Below are positions 1-5,617 of a stretch of 8,268 nucleotides of DNA, in pieces. A program made the translations under genes and the position numbers. How positions within the stretch are numbered: the stretch's first letter is position 1; each line of letters starts with the position of its first letter. Where the stretch lies: the NCBI GenBank assembly GCA_934203075.1, contig CAKPYT010000027.1, positions 1 through 8,268 of the forward strand. Direction: 5' to 3'. The notes under the pieces were generated by a model. That model saw only the letters and a list, made by a program, of their open reading frames with translations. It was not told the DNA's origin and searched no databases. Source of the stretch: an uncultured Clostridia bacterium (GTDB taxonomy: Bacteria > Bacillota > Clostridia > Christensenellales > CAG-314).

Positions 1-1
1 G

Positions 2-79
2 TACGACGCGGCAGAAACGGAAGAAGAGGGACCCTCCGTCGACGTCGATTCTCTGTTGGGGGACGTGGCGGAAGAATAA
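2..79 (+). CDS. C-terminal fragment of an unidentified protein (acidic tail)
   Basis: Frame 2 is open from the left edge to a TAA at 77-79 and encodes 25 residues rich in Glu and Asp, including the run ETEEEG and ending GDVAEE. Only the tail is inside the window, so neither the family nor the function can be named. Acidic, low-complexity C-termini occur in many cytosolic Firmicute proteins. In its favour as a real gene end: the compositional bias, the edge-open frame, and a terminator-like hairpin about 105 bases downstream (185-216). The next gene, spoVG, is on the opposite strand, so this gene belongs to a different transcription unit. Confidence 0.55.
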   Translation, partial: YDAAETEEEGPSVDVDSLLGDVAEE

Positions 80-184
80 TTTCCGAAAGGGTACTTCTGC
101 GGAAGGGGCAGTCGTTTTTCGAAAAAAAACGGCTTGCAAAAAAACAATTGATTTTCACTTCCGGGCGGTTTCCACAGAAAAAGA

Positions 185-216
185 AAAAAGAGGCTCTGTA
201 TTTCGAGTCTCTTTTT
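185..216 (+). terminator. Rho-independent terminator, probably bidirectional
   Basis: The arms 185-196 (AAAAAGAGGCTC) and 205-216 (GAGTCTCTTTTT) pair over 12 positions with one G·U, around an 8-base loop. On the plus strand the stem ends in a T-run continuing as GTTTT; on the minus strand it also ends in a T-run. It can terminate the left-edge gene and act as a backstop for spoVG transcripts coming from the right. Confidence 0.75.
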
Positions 217-317
217 GTTTTGCGAATTTCTTCTTTCTACGGGAGAGGCCGATGGAGGGAATTCTCTGCCCGTGCAAAACCCGTTTCCGGGGCGCGGAAA
301 AGCACACCGAAAAACAA

Positions 318-349
318 GAAAACAAAAGCGTAAACGAACTTTTGTTTTC
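318..349 (-). terminator. Rho-independent terminator of spoVG
   Basis: An 11-bp perfect inverted repeat, GAAAACAAAAG (318-328) with CTTTTGTTTTC (339-349), encloses a 10-base loop. Read on the minus strand it lies about 48 bases after the spoVG stop and is followed by a T-rich run (TTGTTTTT). The stem is A/T-rich and therefore modest in strength; the hairpin at 185-216 may serve as a second stop. Confidence 0.7.
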
Positions 350-396
350 CTGTCGGAAGAAAATAGAAGAAAAGTGATCGTTCGGTTGAGTTTCTG

Positions 397-654
397 CTAG
401 TTCTGATTTGCGTATTCTGCCAGAATCGCGTCGGAAATCGCCTGGCGAGTTTCCAGATTCAACGGGTGCGCAATGTCCTTGTATTCGCCTTCTTTGGTTT
501 TGCGGCTGGGCATTGCAATGAACAGACTGTCCTTCCCTTCGATGATTTTAATATCGTGTACAACAAAGCAGTCGTCAATCGTGATCGATGCAATTGCTTT
601 CAGTTTGCTGTCGTCTTTTTCTACCTGGCGGATACGCACGTCGGAAATTTTCAC
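397..654 (-). CDS. spoVG: SpoVG family regulatory protein
   Basis: This encodes an 85-residue protein matching SpoVG along its whole length: an N-terminal DVRIRQVEKDD strand, the core LKAIASITIDDCFVVHDI, then LFIAMPSRKT and EYKDIAHPLN. In Firmicutes SpoVG is a small nucleic-acid-binding regulator affecting asymmetric septation, sporulation, capsule and virulence genes. The protein is about a dozen residues shorter than the B. subtilis form and lacks most of that acidic C-terminal extension. The start is GTG at 654-652, preceded by a GAGG Shine-Dalgarno (about 666-663) with roughly eight bases of spacing. A near-consensus promoter at 740-712 gives a leader of about 50 bases. It is transcribed alone, away from murC, and ends in the hairpin at 318-349. 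Identification is secure; which process it controls here is unknown. Confidence 0.95.
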   Translation of the reverse strand: MKISDVRIRQVEKDDSKLKAIASITIDDCFVVHDIKIIEGKDSLFIAMPSRKTKEGEYKDIAHPLNLETRQAISDAILAEYANQN

Positions 655-707
655 GGGAAATACCTCACTCTTTGCATGTTCTAATGGGAATCAGCGCCCC
701 ATACAAT

Positions 708-716
708 TGATATTAT
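708..716 (+). promoter_or_regulatory. Possible extended -10 promoter for murC
   Basis: TGATATTAT on the plus strand resembles an extended -10 (TGnTATNAT) and lies about 75 bases upstream of the murC ATG. The position expected for a -35 (around 688-693) is not convincing. It overlaps the minus-strand -10 of spoVG almost base for base, so the two promoters would compete. No better plus-strand promoter was found in this gap. Confidence 0.3.
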
Positions 717-740
717 AAAGGTATTTTTTGCGTTTTTCAA
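712..740 (-). promoter_or_regulatory. Sigma-A type promoter of spoVG
   Basis: On the minus strand TTGAAA (740-735), a 17-base spacer and TATAAT (717-712) form a near-consensus housekeeping promoter. Transcription should begin near 705, about 50 bases before the GTG start. In B. subtilis spoVG is a classic sigma-H gene; here the visible elements are sigma-A-like instead. An inverted repeat overlaps both hexamers. Confidence 0.8.
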
Positions 741-747
741 TACCTTT
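717..747. repeat. 9-bp inverted repeat overlapping the spoVG promoter
   Basis: AAAGGTATT (717-725) and AATACCTTT (739-747) are exact reverse complements, 22 bp centre to centre, about two helical turns. The left arm abuts the spoVG -10 element and the right arm overlaps its -35 element. This geometry suits a dimeric repressor operator. A hairpin in a murC transcript is also possible if murC transcription starts upstream. No regulator can be assigned from sequence. Confidence 0.5.
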
Positions 748-790
748 CTGAAAAAAATTGACACAAAAGGAGGGAGAACGGGGATTTTTT

Positions 791-2149
791 ATGAAATCAG
801 AAAAGCTTCCGGCGCAAATTCATTTTATCGGGATCGGCGGAGCGGGGATGGCGCCGCTTGCACAATACTGCCTGAAAACAGGGCGGATCGTAAGCGGCTA
901 TGACCAGACGCCTTCGCAAAACACAAAATTGCTGCAATCCCTCGGGGCGGAAATTCGTTTCGGGGGGGACGTTTCGGTTCCGCCGGGCGCTATGCTTGCG
1001 GTTTATACGCAGGCGATTCCCCGGGAGCATCCGGCCCTGGAAGAATGCCGCAGGCGCGGCATTCCCGTTCTGGAGCGTGCAGAACTGCTCGGAGAGGTTA
1101 CCCGTCCGTTCGATACCTATGCGGTGGCGGGCATGCACGGAAAAACAACCGTTTCCTGCATGCTGGCGGAAATTCTGATGCGTGCCGGCAAAGAGCCTAC
1201 CTGTTTTTTGGGGGCAGGCAGCGACAAAGTGCCGGCGTTTCGATTCGGCGGGGAAACGTGCGTGGCAGAAGCGTGCGAGTATCGACGCAGTTTTCTGCAT
1301 CTCCATCCGCTGCACGAAGTGCTGCTCAACGCGGAGGAAGAGCATCTGGATTATTATCGGGATCTGACAGACGTGCAGCAGGCTTTTCGTTCGTTTGTGC
1401 GGAACCGAAAACCCGGCGGAGTGCTGGTCTACGGGCAGGGGGAAAATCTGGATTTTTGCGGACGGGAGCCGAACGGCATTTCGTTTGGCTTGCGCGAAGG
1501 GGATTATCATGCCGGCAATCTTTGTTTTCGGGAGGGATGCGCGCGGTTCGACGTGTTTGCATTCGGAAAGAAAGCGGCAGAAGTATCGATGCGTCTTACT
1601 GGAGAGCATAACGTAAAAAACGCCTTGGCGGCGTTTTGTGCTGCGCACGCAACGGGGGTGAACGCCGAACTCTGCGCGGAGGCTCTGTCCGCTTTTACCG
1701 GGGCGGAACGGCGGCAAACCAGGCTTTCTTGTGCGTTTACTTCGCTGTATTGCGACTATGCGCATCACCCGACGGAGATTTCCGCAACGCTTGCGGCGCT
1801 GCGCTTGCTGCCGCATCGCAGACTGATTGCCGTTTTTCAGCCGCATACGTATTCCCGTACGCAAAAACTGTTGAAAAAATTTTCGCACTGTTTCGACGCG
1901 GCGGACGAGGTCTGGCTGCTGCCGACGTTTGCCGCACGGGAGCAGCCGGAGTGCGGTGCGGATGAAAAGGTGCTGTTTTGCGCGCTGAAGCATAGCAACA
2001 AGGGGCTGTTTTCCGGTATGAAGGAGGCTTTTTCCGTCCTGCCGACGCGGGCAGGGGAGCAGGATTTGCTGGTTTTGCTCGGGGCGGGGGACGTGAACCT
2101 TTTGGCAGTGCGGCTTTCGAGGGACGTTCCCGAAGACGCACGAGGCTGA
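791..2149 (+). CDS. murC: UDP-N-acetylmuramate–L-alanine ligase
   Basis: MurC joins L-alanine to UDP-MurNAc using ATP, the first amino-acid addition in peptidoglycan precursor synthesis in the cytosol. The 452-residue product has all three Mur-ligase domains. The N-terminal UDP-binding domain shows HFIGIGGAGM. The ATPase domain has the P-loop AGMHGKTT (Lys118), EACEY (158-164) and NAEEEHLDYY (180-189). The C-terminal domain has DYAHHPTEI (322-330), FQPHTYSRT (349-357) and a late GAGD. Length is normal. The P-loop has Met115 where Thr is usual, and Glu184 stands before the conserved His where Asp is common. ATG at 791 is chosen because it gives the expected short lead-in; the frame also opens at a TTG at 758, but that codon lies upstream of the Shine-Dalgarno. 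AGGAGG at 768-773 lies 17 bases from the ATG, which is unusually far. It is monocistronic and diverges from spoVG. Confidence 0.94.
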   Translation: MKSEKLPAQIHFIGIGGAGMAPLAQYCLKTGRIVSGYDQTPSQNTKLLQSLGAEIRFGGDVSVPPGAMLAVYTQAIPREHPALEECRRRGIPVLERAELLGEVTRPFDTYAVAGMHGKTTVSCMLAEILMRAGKEPTCFLGAGSDKVPAFRFGGETCVAEACEYRRSFLHLHPLHEVLLNAEEEHLDYYRDLTDVQQAFRSFVRNRKPGGVLVYGQGENLDFCGREPNGISFGLREGDYHAGNLCFREGCARFDVFAFGKKAAEVSMRLTGEHNVKNALAAFCAAHATGVNAELCAEALSAFTGAERRQTRLSCAFTSLYCDYAHHPTEISATLAALRLLPHRRLIAVFQPHTYSRTQKLLKKFSHCFDAADEVWLLPTFAAREQPECGADEKVLFCALKHSNKGLFSGMKEAFSVLPTRAGEQDLLVLLGAGDVNLLAVRLSRDVPEDARG

Positions 2150-2192
2150 GACGGAAAATCCGGGCAGGAAAGCCGGGGAGAAGCAATAACAA

Positions 2193-2218
2193 AAAAAGAA
2201 CTCCGCAGAGTTCTTTTT
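2193..2218 (+). terminator. Rho-independent terminator between convergent genes
   Basis: AAAAAGAACTC (2193-2203) and GAGTTCTTTTT (2208-2218) are a perfect 11-bp inverted repeat around the tetraloop CGCA. It sits 44 bases after murC and ends in a T-run on both strands, so it can stop murC and also the dehydrogenase-like gene arriving from the right. For the latter it is about 170 bases past the stop, and I saw no closer hairpin. Confidence 0.85.
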
Positions 2219-2386
2219 CTTTTCGGTTTTTCTTTTTCGGTTCGGAGGAGAGGGGAGGAGTCAAATCCTTCCTCCTGCCGCAAGGGGCTTTCGCGTCCTT
2301 GCTGTTTTTTCGTGAAACTTGTGCCGGATTGGTTTTTACGGATTCGTCAAAACCGCTCGCCTCTGGCACAAAGGGCGTATCGGTTG

Positions 2387-3391
2387 TTAAACGTCAATCA
2401 CCAGCGTGTGAGACTGCAGGTAAACGGTATCCGTAGCGGCAATTTCGGTGGCGGCATCCTCAAACGGGATGTGTTTGCCGATGATGTTCTGTACGTTTAC
2501 GGTTTTGTTTACCAACAGATTGATTGCGGCGGAAAGTTCGTTGGAGCCGTTGTTTGCGGCAAGCACGGTGAGGTTTTTCTTCAACACTTTTGCCAGGTCG
2601 CCCAATAAAACGCTGCCTAAGCATCCCATAATGCAGATGCGTCCGTTGTTTTCGCACAAATCCAGGGCGAGGTTCACGTCCGTAAAGGAGCGGCTGGGGT
2701 AAACGACCTTTTCGCACATTCTGCCCCCCGTGACGGAAAACACGAAAGAGGAAACGTCCGCCGAAGCATTGCAGGTGTAGGCGTAGCCGCCGTCCTGCAT
2801 CTGACACAGCAGATCGGTATCGTTATCGATGATGACGGGAACCGCCTGATAGTAGGTGACCAATTGCGCCAGAATGTGGCTGAGTTTGCCGGCGCACAGC
2901 AAAGCGACGTGTTCGCCCGGCTGCACGTCGAGTTTTTCCAGCGTTGCAATGGACAGTGCAACGTATTCGGTAAACAGGGCGGTGTCTTTGGAAAGCGTTT
3001 CGGGCAATTTTTGCAGGAACGCTTCGTCCGCATTGATAAAGTCCCGCAAAAAGCCGTCGCTGTTGATGCCTTTCATTTTCAGAGCGGAGCACTTTGCCGG
3101 ACGTCCCTGCTTGCATTCGATGCACTTTTCGCAAGGACGATAGGGGTTCAGCATGACGACGTCGCCTTTTTGAAAATAAGAACCTTCCTGTGTTTCCACT
3201 ACGGTGCCGACGGCGTGTCTGCCAAGCACAAACGGCATACTGACGGGAATCTTCCCGTGGAAAATGCCGGCGTCCGTTGCGGAAAAGGCAACTTTATCGA
3301 TGTGTACTTTCACTTCGCCGCTTTCCAGAGGCGCGCTTTCTCCCGATTCCAACACGAGTTGTTCGGCTTGTACTAATTTCCAGGTTTTCAT
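2387..3391 (-). CDS. Zinc-dehydrogenase-like MDR protein with degenerate catalytic site
   Basis: The 334-residue protein has the medium-chain dehydrogenase/reductase layout: a GroES-like N-terminal domain, then a Rossmann-like domain from about residue 155. The structural zinc knuckle is intact (Cys87, Cys90, Cys93, Cys101; pattern C-x2-C-x2-C-x7-C). The catalytic zinc ligands look lost. The usual Cys in the 'C-G-T-D' position is Ser37 (FSATD), and the usual GHE reads GRH (57-59). The nucleotide-binding GxGxxG is broken, reading CAGKLS (166-171). A later IMGCLG matches the second half of the Rossmann fold. Substrate and activity cannot be assigned; it may be a divergent enzyme or a non-catalytic paralogue. 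The start is ATG at 3391 because the promoter at 3469-3441 puts transcription near 3434, excluding the longer frame that opens at 3472. AGGGAG lies only three bases from the ATG. It stands alone, divergent from rpmE. Confidence 0.8.
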   Translation of the reverse strand: MKTWKLVQAEQLVLESGESAPLESGEVKVHIDKVAFSATDAGIFHGKIPVSMPFVLGRHAVGTVVETQEGSYFQKGDVVMLNPYRPCEKCIECKQGRPAKCSALKMKGINSDGFLRDFINADEAFLQKLPETLSKDTALFTEYVALSIATLEKLDVQPGEHVALLCAGKLSHILAQLVTYYQAVPVIIDNDTDLLCQMQDGGYAYTCNASADVSSFVFSVTGGRMCEKVVYPSRSFTDVNLALDLCENNGRICIMGCLGSVLLGDLAKVLKKNLTVLAANNGSNELSAAINLLVNKTVNVQNIIGKHIPFEDAATEIAATDTVYLQSHTLVIDV

Positions 3392-3411
3392 AAACTCCCT
3401 ATAAAACTCCC
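3392..3411 (-). repeat. Tandem duplicated Shine-Dalgarno segment
   Basis: GGGAGTTT occurs twice on the minus strand (3411-3404 and 3399-3392), 12 bases apart, just before the ATG at 3391. The near copy leaves a three-base gap and the far copy 15 bases; neither is the usual 5-9. It looks like a small local duplication of the ribosome binding site. Confidence 0.5.
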
Positions 3412-3440
3412 TTCGGTTGCGAGCTTCGTAACCGTATCTT

Positions 3441-3469
3441 ATCATAGCGAGTTTTTTGTGTTCTGTCAA
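3441..3469 (-). promoter_or_regulatory. Sigma-A promoter of the dehydrogenase-like gene
   Basis: On the minus strand the consensus TTGACA (3469-3464), a 17-base spacer and TATGAT (3446-3441) form a very strong promoter. Transcription should start near 3434, giving a leader of about 43 bases. This decides the start codon of the gene downstream at 3391. Confidence 0.85.
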
Positions 3470-3538
3470 CATCCCGCGGAAGATTCCGTACCGGTCGTCA
3501 TTTTTTTGCGAAAAACGGCGTCAATCGTAAAAAACTGC

Positions 3539-3567
3539 TTGACGAAACCGTTTCCTGCGGGTATAAT
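3539..3567 (+). promoter_or_regulatory. Sigma-A promoter of the rpmE operon
   Basis: TTGACG (3539-3544), 17 bases, then TATAAT (3562-3567) form a near-consensus promoter. Transcription should start near 3574, about 35 bases before the rpmE ATG. It is the only clear promoter for the whole operon to 6812. Confidence 0.85.
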
Positions 3568-3608
3568 AACAAGGCTATACAGTGAATAATCTCATAGAGG
3601 TGAACGAT

Positions 3609-3812
3609 ATGAAAAAAGGAATCCATCCGGACTACCACGAAGTAACCGTTGTTTGCGCCTGCGGCGCAACCTTCCAGACCGGTTCCACCAAAAAAGGGGA
3701 TACGATCAAAGTGGAAATCTGCAACCAATGCCACCCGTACTACACCGGCAAACAAAAGCTGGTAGATGCCGGCGGCCGCGTGGACAAGTTCAAAAAAAGA
3801 TACGGAATTTAA
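3609..3812 (+). CDS. rpmE: 50S ribosomal protein L31, zinc-binding form
   Basis: The 67-residue protein matches bacterial L31 from end to end, starting KKGIHPDYHE and ending RVDKFKKRYGI. Cys16, Cys18, Cys38 and Cys41 (CAC…CNQC) are the four zinc ligands of the 'C+' class, the form made under zinc-replete conditions in species that carry two L31 types. L31 sits at the central protuberance of the large subunit and bridges to the small subunit. ATG at 3609 is chosen over the in-frame GTG at 3582 because AGAGGTGA (3596-3603) is ideally placed before it and MKKGIHP is the family start. It is the first gene of the operon, is driven by the promoter at 3539-3567, and is followed 19 bases later by a terminator. 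I see no Zur-like site at the promoter, though none can be excluded by eye. Confidence 0.97.
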   Translation: MKKGIHPDYHEVTVVCACGATFQTGSTKKGDTIKVEICNQCHPYYTGKQKLVDAGGRVDKFKKRYGI

Positions 3813-3831
3813 CCGTAATGCGAGTCGTAGG

Positions 3832-3857
3832 GGTACAGAGTTTGTCTGTACCTTTTT
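3832..3857 (+). terminator. Terminator or attenuator after rpmE
   Basis: GGTACAGA (3832-3839) and TCTGTACC (3845-3852) pair perfectly around the loop GTTTG and are followed directly by five T. It lies between rpmE and the DUF1385–PrmC gene, where I find no new promoter. It is therefore likely a partial terminator that lets a fraction of transcripts through to the fusion gene and prfA. Confidence 0.8.
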
Positions 3858-3883
3858 GCATATAAGGAAAGTTTTAACGATTT

Positions 3884-5617
3884 ATGAAAACAAGCATCGG
3901 CGGTCAGGCAGTGCTGGAAGGCGTGATGATGCGCGGAACATCGTCCGTCGCCATTGCCGTGCGTGACGAAAGCGGACAAATTCGCTTGGATACCAAGCGA
4001 CTGAAAAACAAAGCGAAAGGAGTGCGCAGAATCCCGTTCGTGCGGGGCGTCTTTAACTTCTTCGATTCTATGATTCTGGGCGTTTCCACCATCACCAAAG
4101 CGGCAGAGGTTCTGGGCGCGGACGAGGCGGAAAAACAGCCGTCGCAGGCGGCCATGAAGTTTATGATGGGGCTTTCCGTCTTTTTCGGCGTGGCCCTTTC
4201 CGTCTTGCTGTTTATTTTTCTGCCGAACGTTTTAACGGGATTGCTGCTTCGTCTTTTGCCGGACGGGATTCGCCCCATCTGGAAAAACCTGATGGAGGGG
4301 TGCCTCCGTTTGTTGATTTTTGTTTCGTACCTGTTGCTGATTTCTTTGTTCAAAGAAATTCACCGTACGTTTATGTACCACGGGGCGGAGCATAAAACCA
4401 TCAATTGCTACGAAAGCGAACTGCCTCTCACGGTAGAGAACGTGCGGAAGTGCAGCACCTTTCACGATCGGTGCGGCACGTCGTTTTTGCTGTTTGTTAT
4501 GGTGCTTTCCGTCTTGCTGTTTTCGCTTACCGGGTGGAACGACAACGTCTTGATCCGGCTGGCGATCCGGTTGGCGATGCTGCCGCTGGTTGCCGGTGTT
4601 TCGTACGAATTGTTAAAGTTTTTGGCATCGCACAAGGCGGGAATTTTTGCCCCTCTGCGTGCCATGGGCAAGTGGATGCAAAAAATCTCCGTCAAAGAGC
4701 CGACGGACGATATGATCGAAGTGGCAATCACTTCGTTTGAAGCGGTGCTGAAAATGGATGCGGATCCCACGATTCCGGAGCAGGATTTCCCCAAAGCGAA
4801 AACGACGGAAGAGTTAAGAGCGGAATGGGTGCCGAAACTGCTTGCGGCCGGGCAGGAGGAAGCCTCTTTCGACTGGCTGCTGTGCGAAGAACTGCAAAAA
4901 AAGCGCAGTGCCCTGTCGGGGGTAGTGGTCGGGTTCGGCCACCAACTGCGGTTACAACAAAAGCTGCAGCGGTTGTGCGACGGGGAGCCTCTGCAATACG
5001 TCATGGGGACGGCGAACTTTTTCGGGTACGAATTTGACGTTACGCCTGCCGTGCTGATTCCCCGCCCGGAAACGGAACTGCTGACGGAGCAGGCGATCCG
5101 GTTAACAAAATCGCATAACCGTGTGCTGGATTTGTGCTGCGGAAGCGGTTGTATCGGCATCACCGTGCAGTTGAAAACGCATGCGGAAGTCGTCTGCGCG
5201 GACGTGAGTGCCGACGCACTGGAAGTCTGCCGCAAAAATGCCGAAAAATTACGAGCGTCCGTAACGGCGGTGCAGAGCGATTTATGGCAAAACGTAGAAG
5301 GCACTTTCGACGTGATCGTATCCAATCCTCCGTATATTCCGTCCCGGGCGGTAGAGGAATTGGAAGCCGTGGTACAAAGAGAGCCGCGTCTTGCGTTGGA
5401 CGGCGGTGCCGACGGGCTGGATTTTTATCGCGCCATTGCCGCCGGGGCGGCAGACCGTTTGAACGAGGGCGGGTGGCTGTTGCTGGAAGTAGGCATCGGC
5501 GAGGCTTCTGCGGTTTGCGAATTGCTGCAGTCCTCATTCGAGACGCAAGTGAAACAAGATTATAACGGCATCGATCGGATGATCCTTGCACAAAAAAGGG
5601 TAGAGTATGCAAAATAA
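3884..5617 (+). CDS. prmC: DUF1385 membrane domain fused to PrmC release-factor methyltransferase
   Basis: One uninterrupted 577-residue frame joins two families. Residues 1 to about 290 are DUF1385 (YqhQ-like): SIGGQAVLEGVMMRG at the N-terminus, YHGAEHK (165-171), RCGTSF (196-201), and about four hydrophobic segments near 93-122, 142-156, 201-215 and 224-247. Its function is unknown. Residues from about 310 to the end are a full-length PrmC, which transfers methyl from S-adenosylmethionine to the GGQ glutamine of RF1 and RF2. PrmC features are the helical N-terminal part with GEPLQYVMG (367-375), IPRPETE (392-398), the SAM-binding VLDLCCGSG (414-422) and the catalytic NPPY (481-484). A charged linker (about 290-325) separates the halves. 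The start ATG at 3884 gives the family's MKTSIGG; an in-frame stop at 3875 blocks any earlier start. AAGGA (3864-3868) is 15 bases away, unusually far. The 3' end overlaps prfA by 11 bases, so coupled translation is likely. Confidence 0.93.
   Translation: MKTSIGGQAVLEGVMMRGTSSVAIAVRDESGQIRLDTKRLKNKAKGVRRIPFVRGVFNFFDSMILGVSTITKAAEVLGADEAEKQPSQAAMKFMMGLSVFFGVALSVLLFIFLPNVLTGLLLRLLPDGIRPIWKNLMEGCLRLLIFVSYLLLISLFKEIHRTFMYHGAEHKTINCYESELPLTVENVRKCSTFHDRCGTSFLLFVMVLSVLLFSLTGWNDNVLIRLAIRLAMLPLVAGVSYELLKFLASHKAGIFAPLRAMGKWMQKISVKEPTDDMIEVAITSFEAVLKMDADPTIPEQDFPKAKTTEELRAEWVPKLLAAGQEEASFDWLLCEELQKKRSALSGVVVGFGHQLRLQQKLQRLCDGEPLQYVMGTANFFGYEFDVTPAVLIPRPETELLTEQAIRLTKSHNRVLDLCCGSGCIGITVQLKTHAEVVCADVSADALEVCRKNAEKLRASVTAVQSDLWQNVEGTFDVIVSNPPYIPSRAVEELEAVVQREPRLALDGGADGLDFYRAIAAGAADRLNEGGWLLLEVGIGEASAVCELLQSSFETQVKQDYNGIDRMILAQKRVEYAK

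Larger units (their letters stand above)
80..396. other. Intergenic region with convergent terminators, no gene seen
   Basis: This 317-base stretch lies between the end of the left-edge gene and the spoVG stop codon. The open frames within it give basic, low-complexity translations with no ribosome binding site and no recognisable domain, so I do not call them. It holds two good terminator hairpins (185-216 and 318-349, listed separately). It also holds a weaker hairpin (110-119 with 125-134, one G·U pair) that lacks a U-tract on either strand. The A/T-rich runs are consistent with a convergent termination zone. Confidence 0.7.

Noticed and set aside
110..134. Hairpin AGTCGTTTTT / AAAAACGGCT as a terminator
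   Set aside because: There is no T-run after the stem on either strand, and most of its pairing is A/T.
797..1993. Long minus-strand open frame opposite murC
   Set aside because: It lies wholly inside a clear murC gene, has an Arg/Gln-rich anti-sense composition, no ribosome binding site and no domain motif.
2240..2275. GGAGGAG…CTCC purine/pyrimidine inverted repeat after murC
   Set aside because: The pairing is ambiguous among several GGAGG copies and no T-run follows on either strand; the perfect hairpin at 2193-2218 already explains termination.
3392..3472. N-terminal extension of the dehydrogenase-like gene to 3472
   Set aside because: The strong promoter lies inside this extension, so a transcript would start downstream of that codon; the extra residues do not fit the MDR family start.
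3477..3488. CGGAA-GA-TTCCG palindrome between the divergent promoters as an operator
   Set aside because: It is only five bases per arm and overlaps neither promoter hexamer, so chance is a sufficient explanation.
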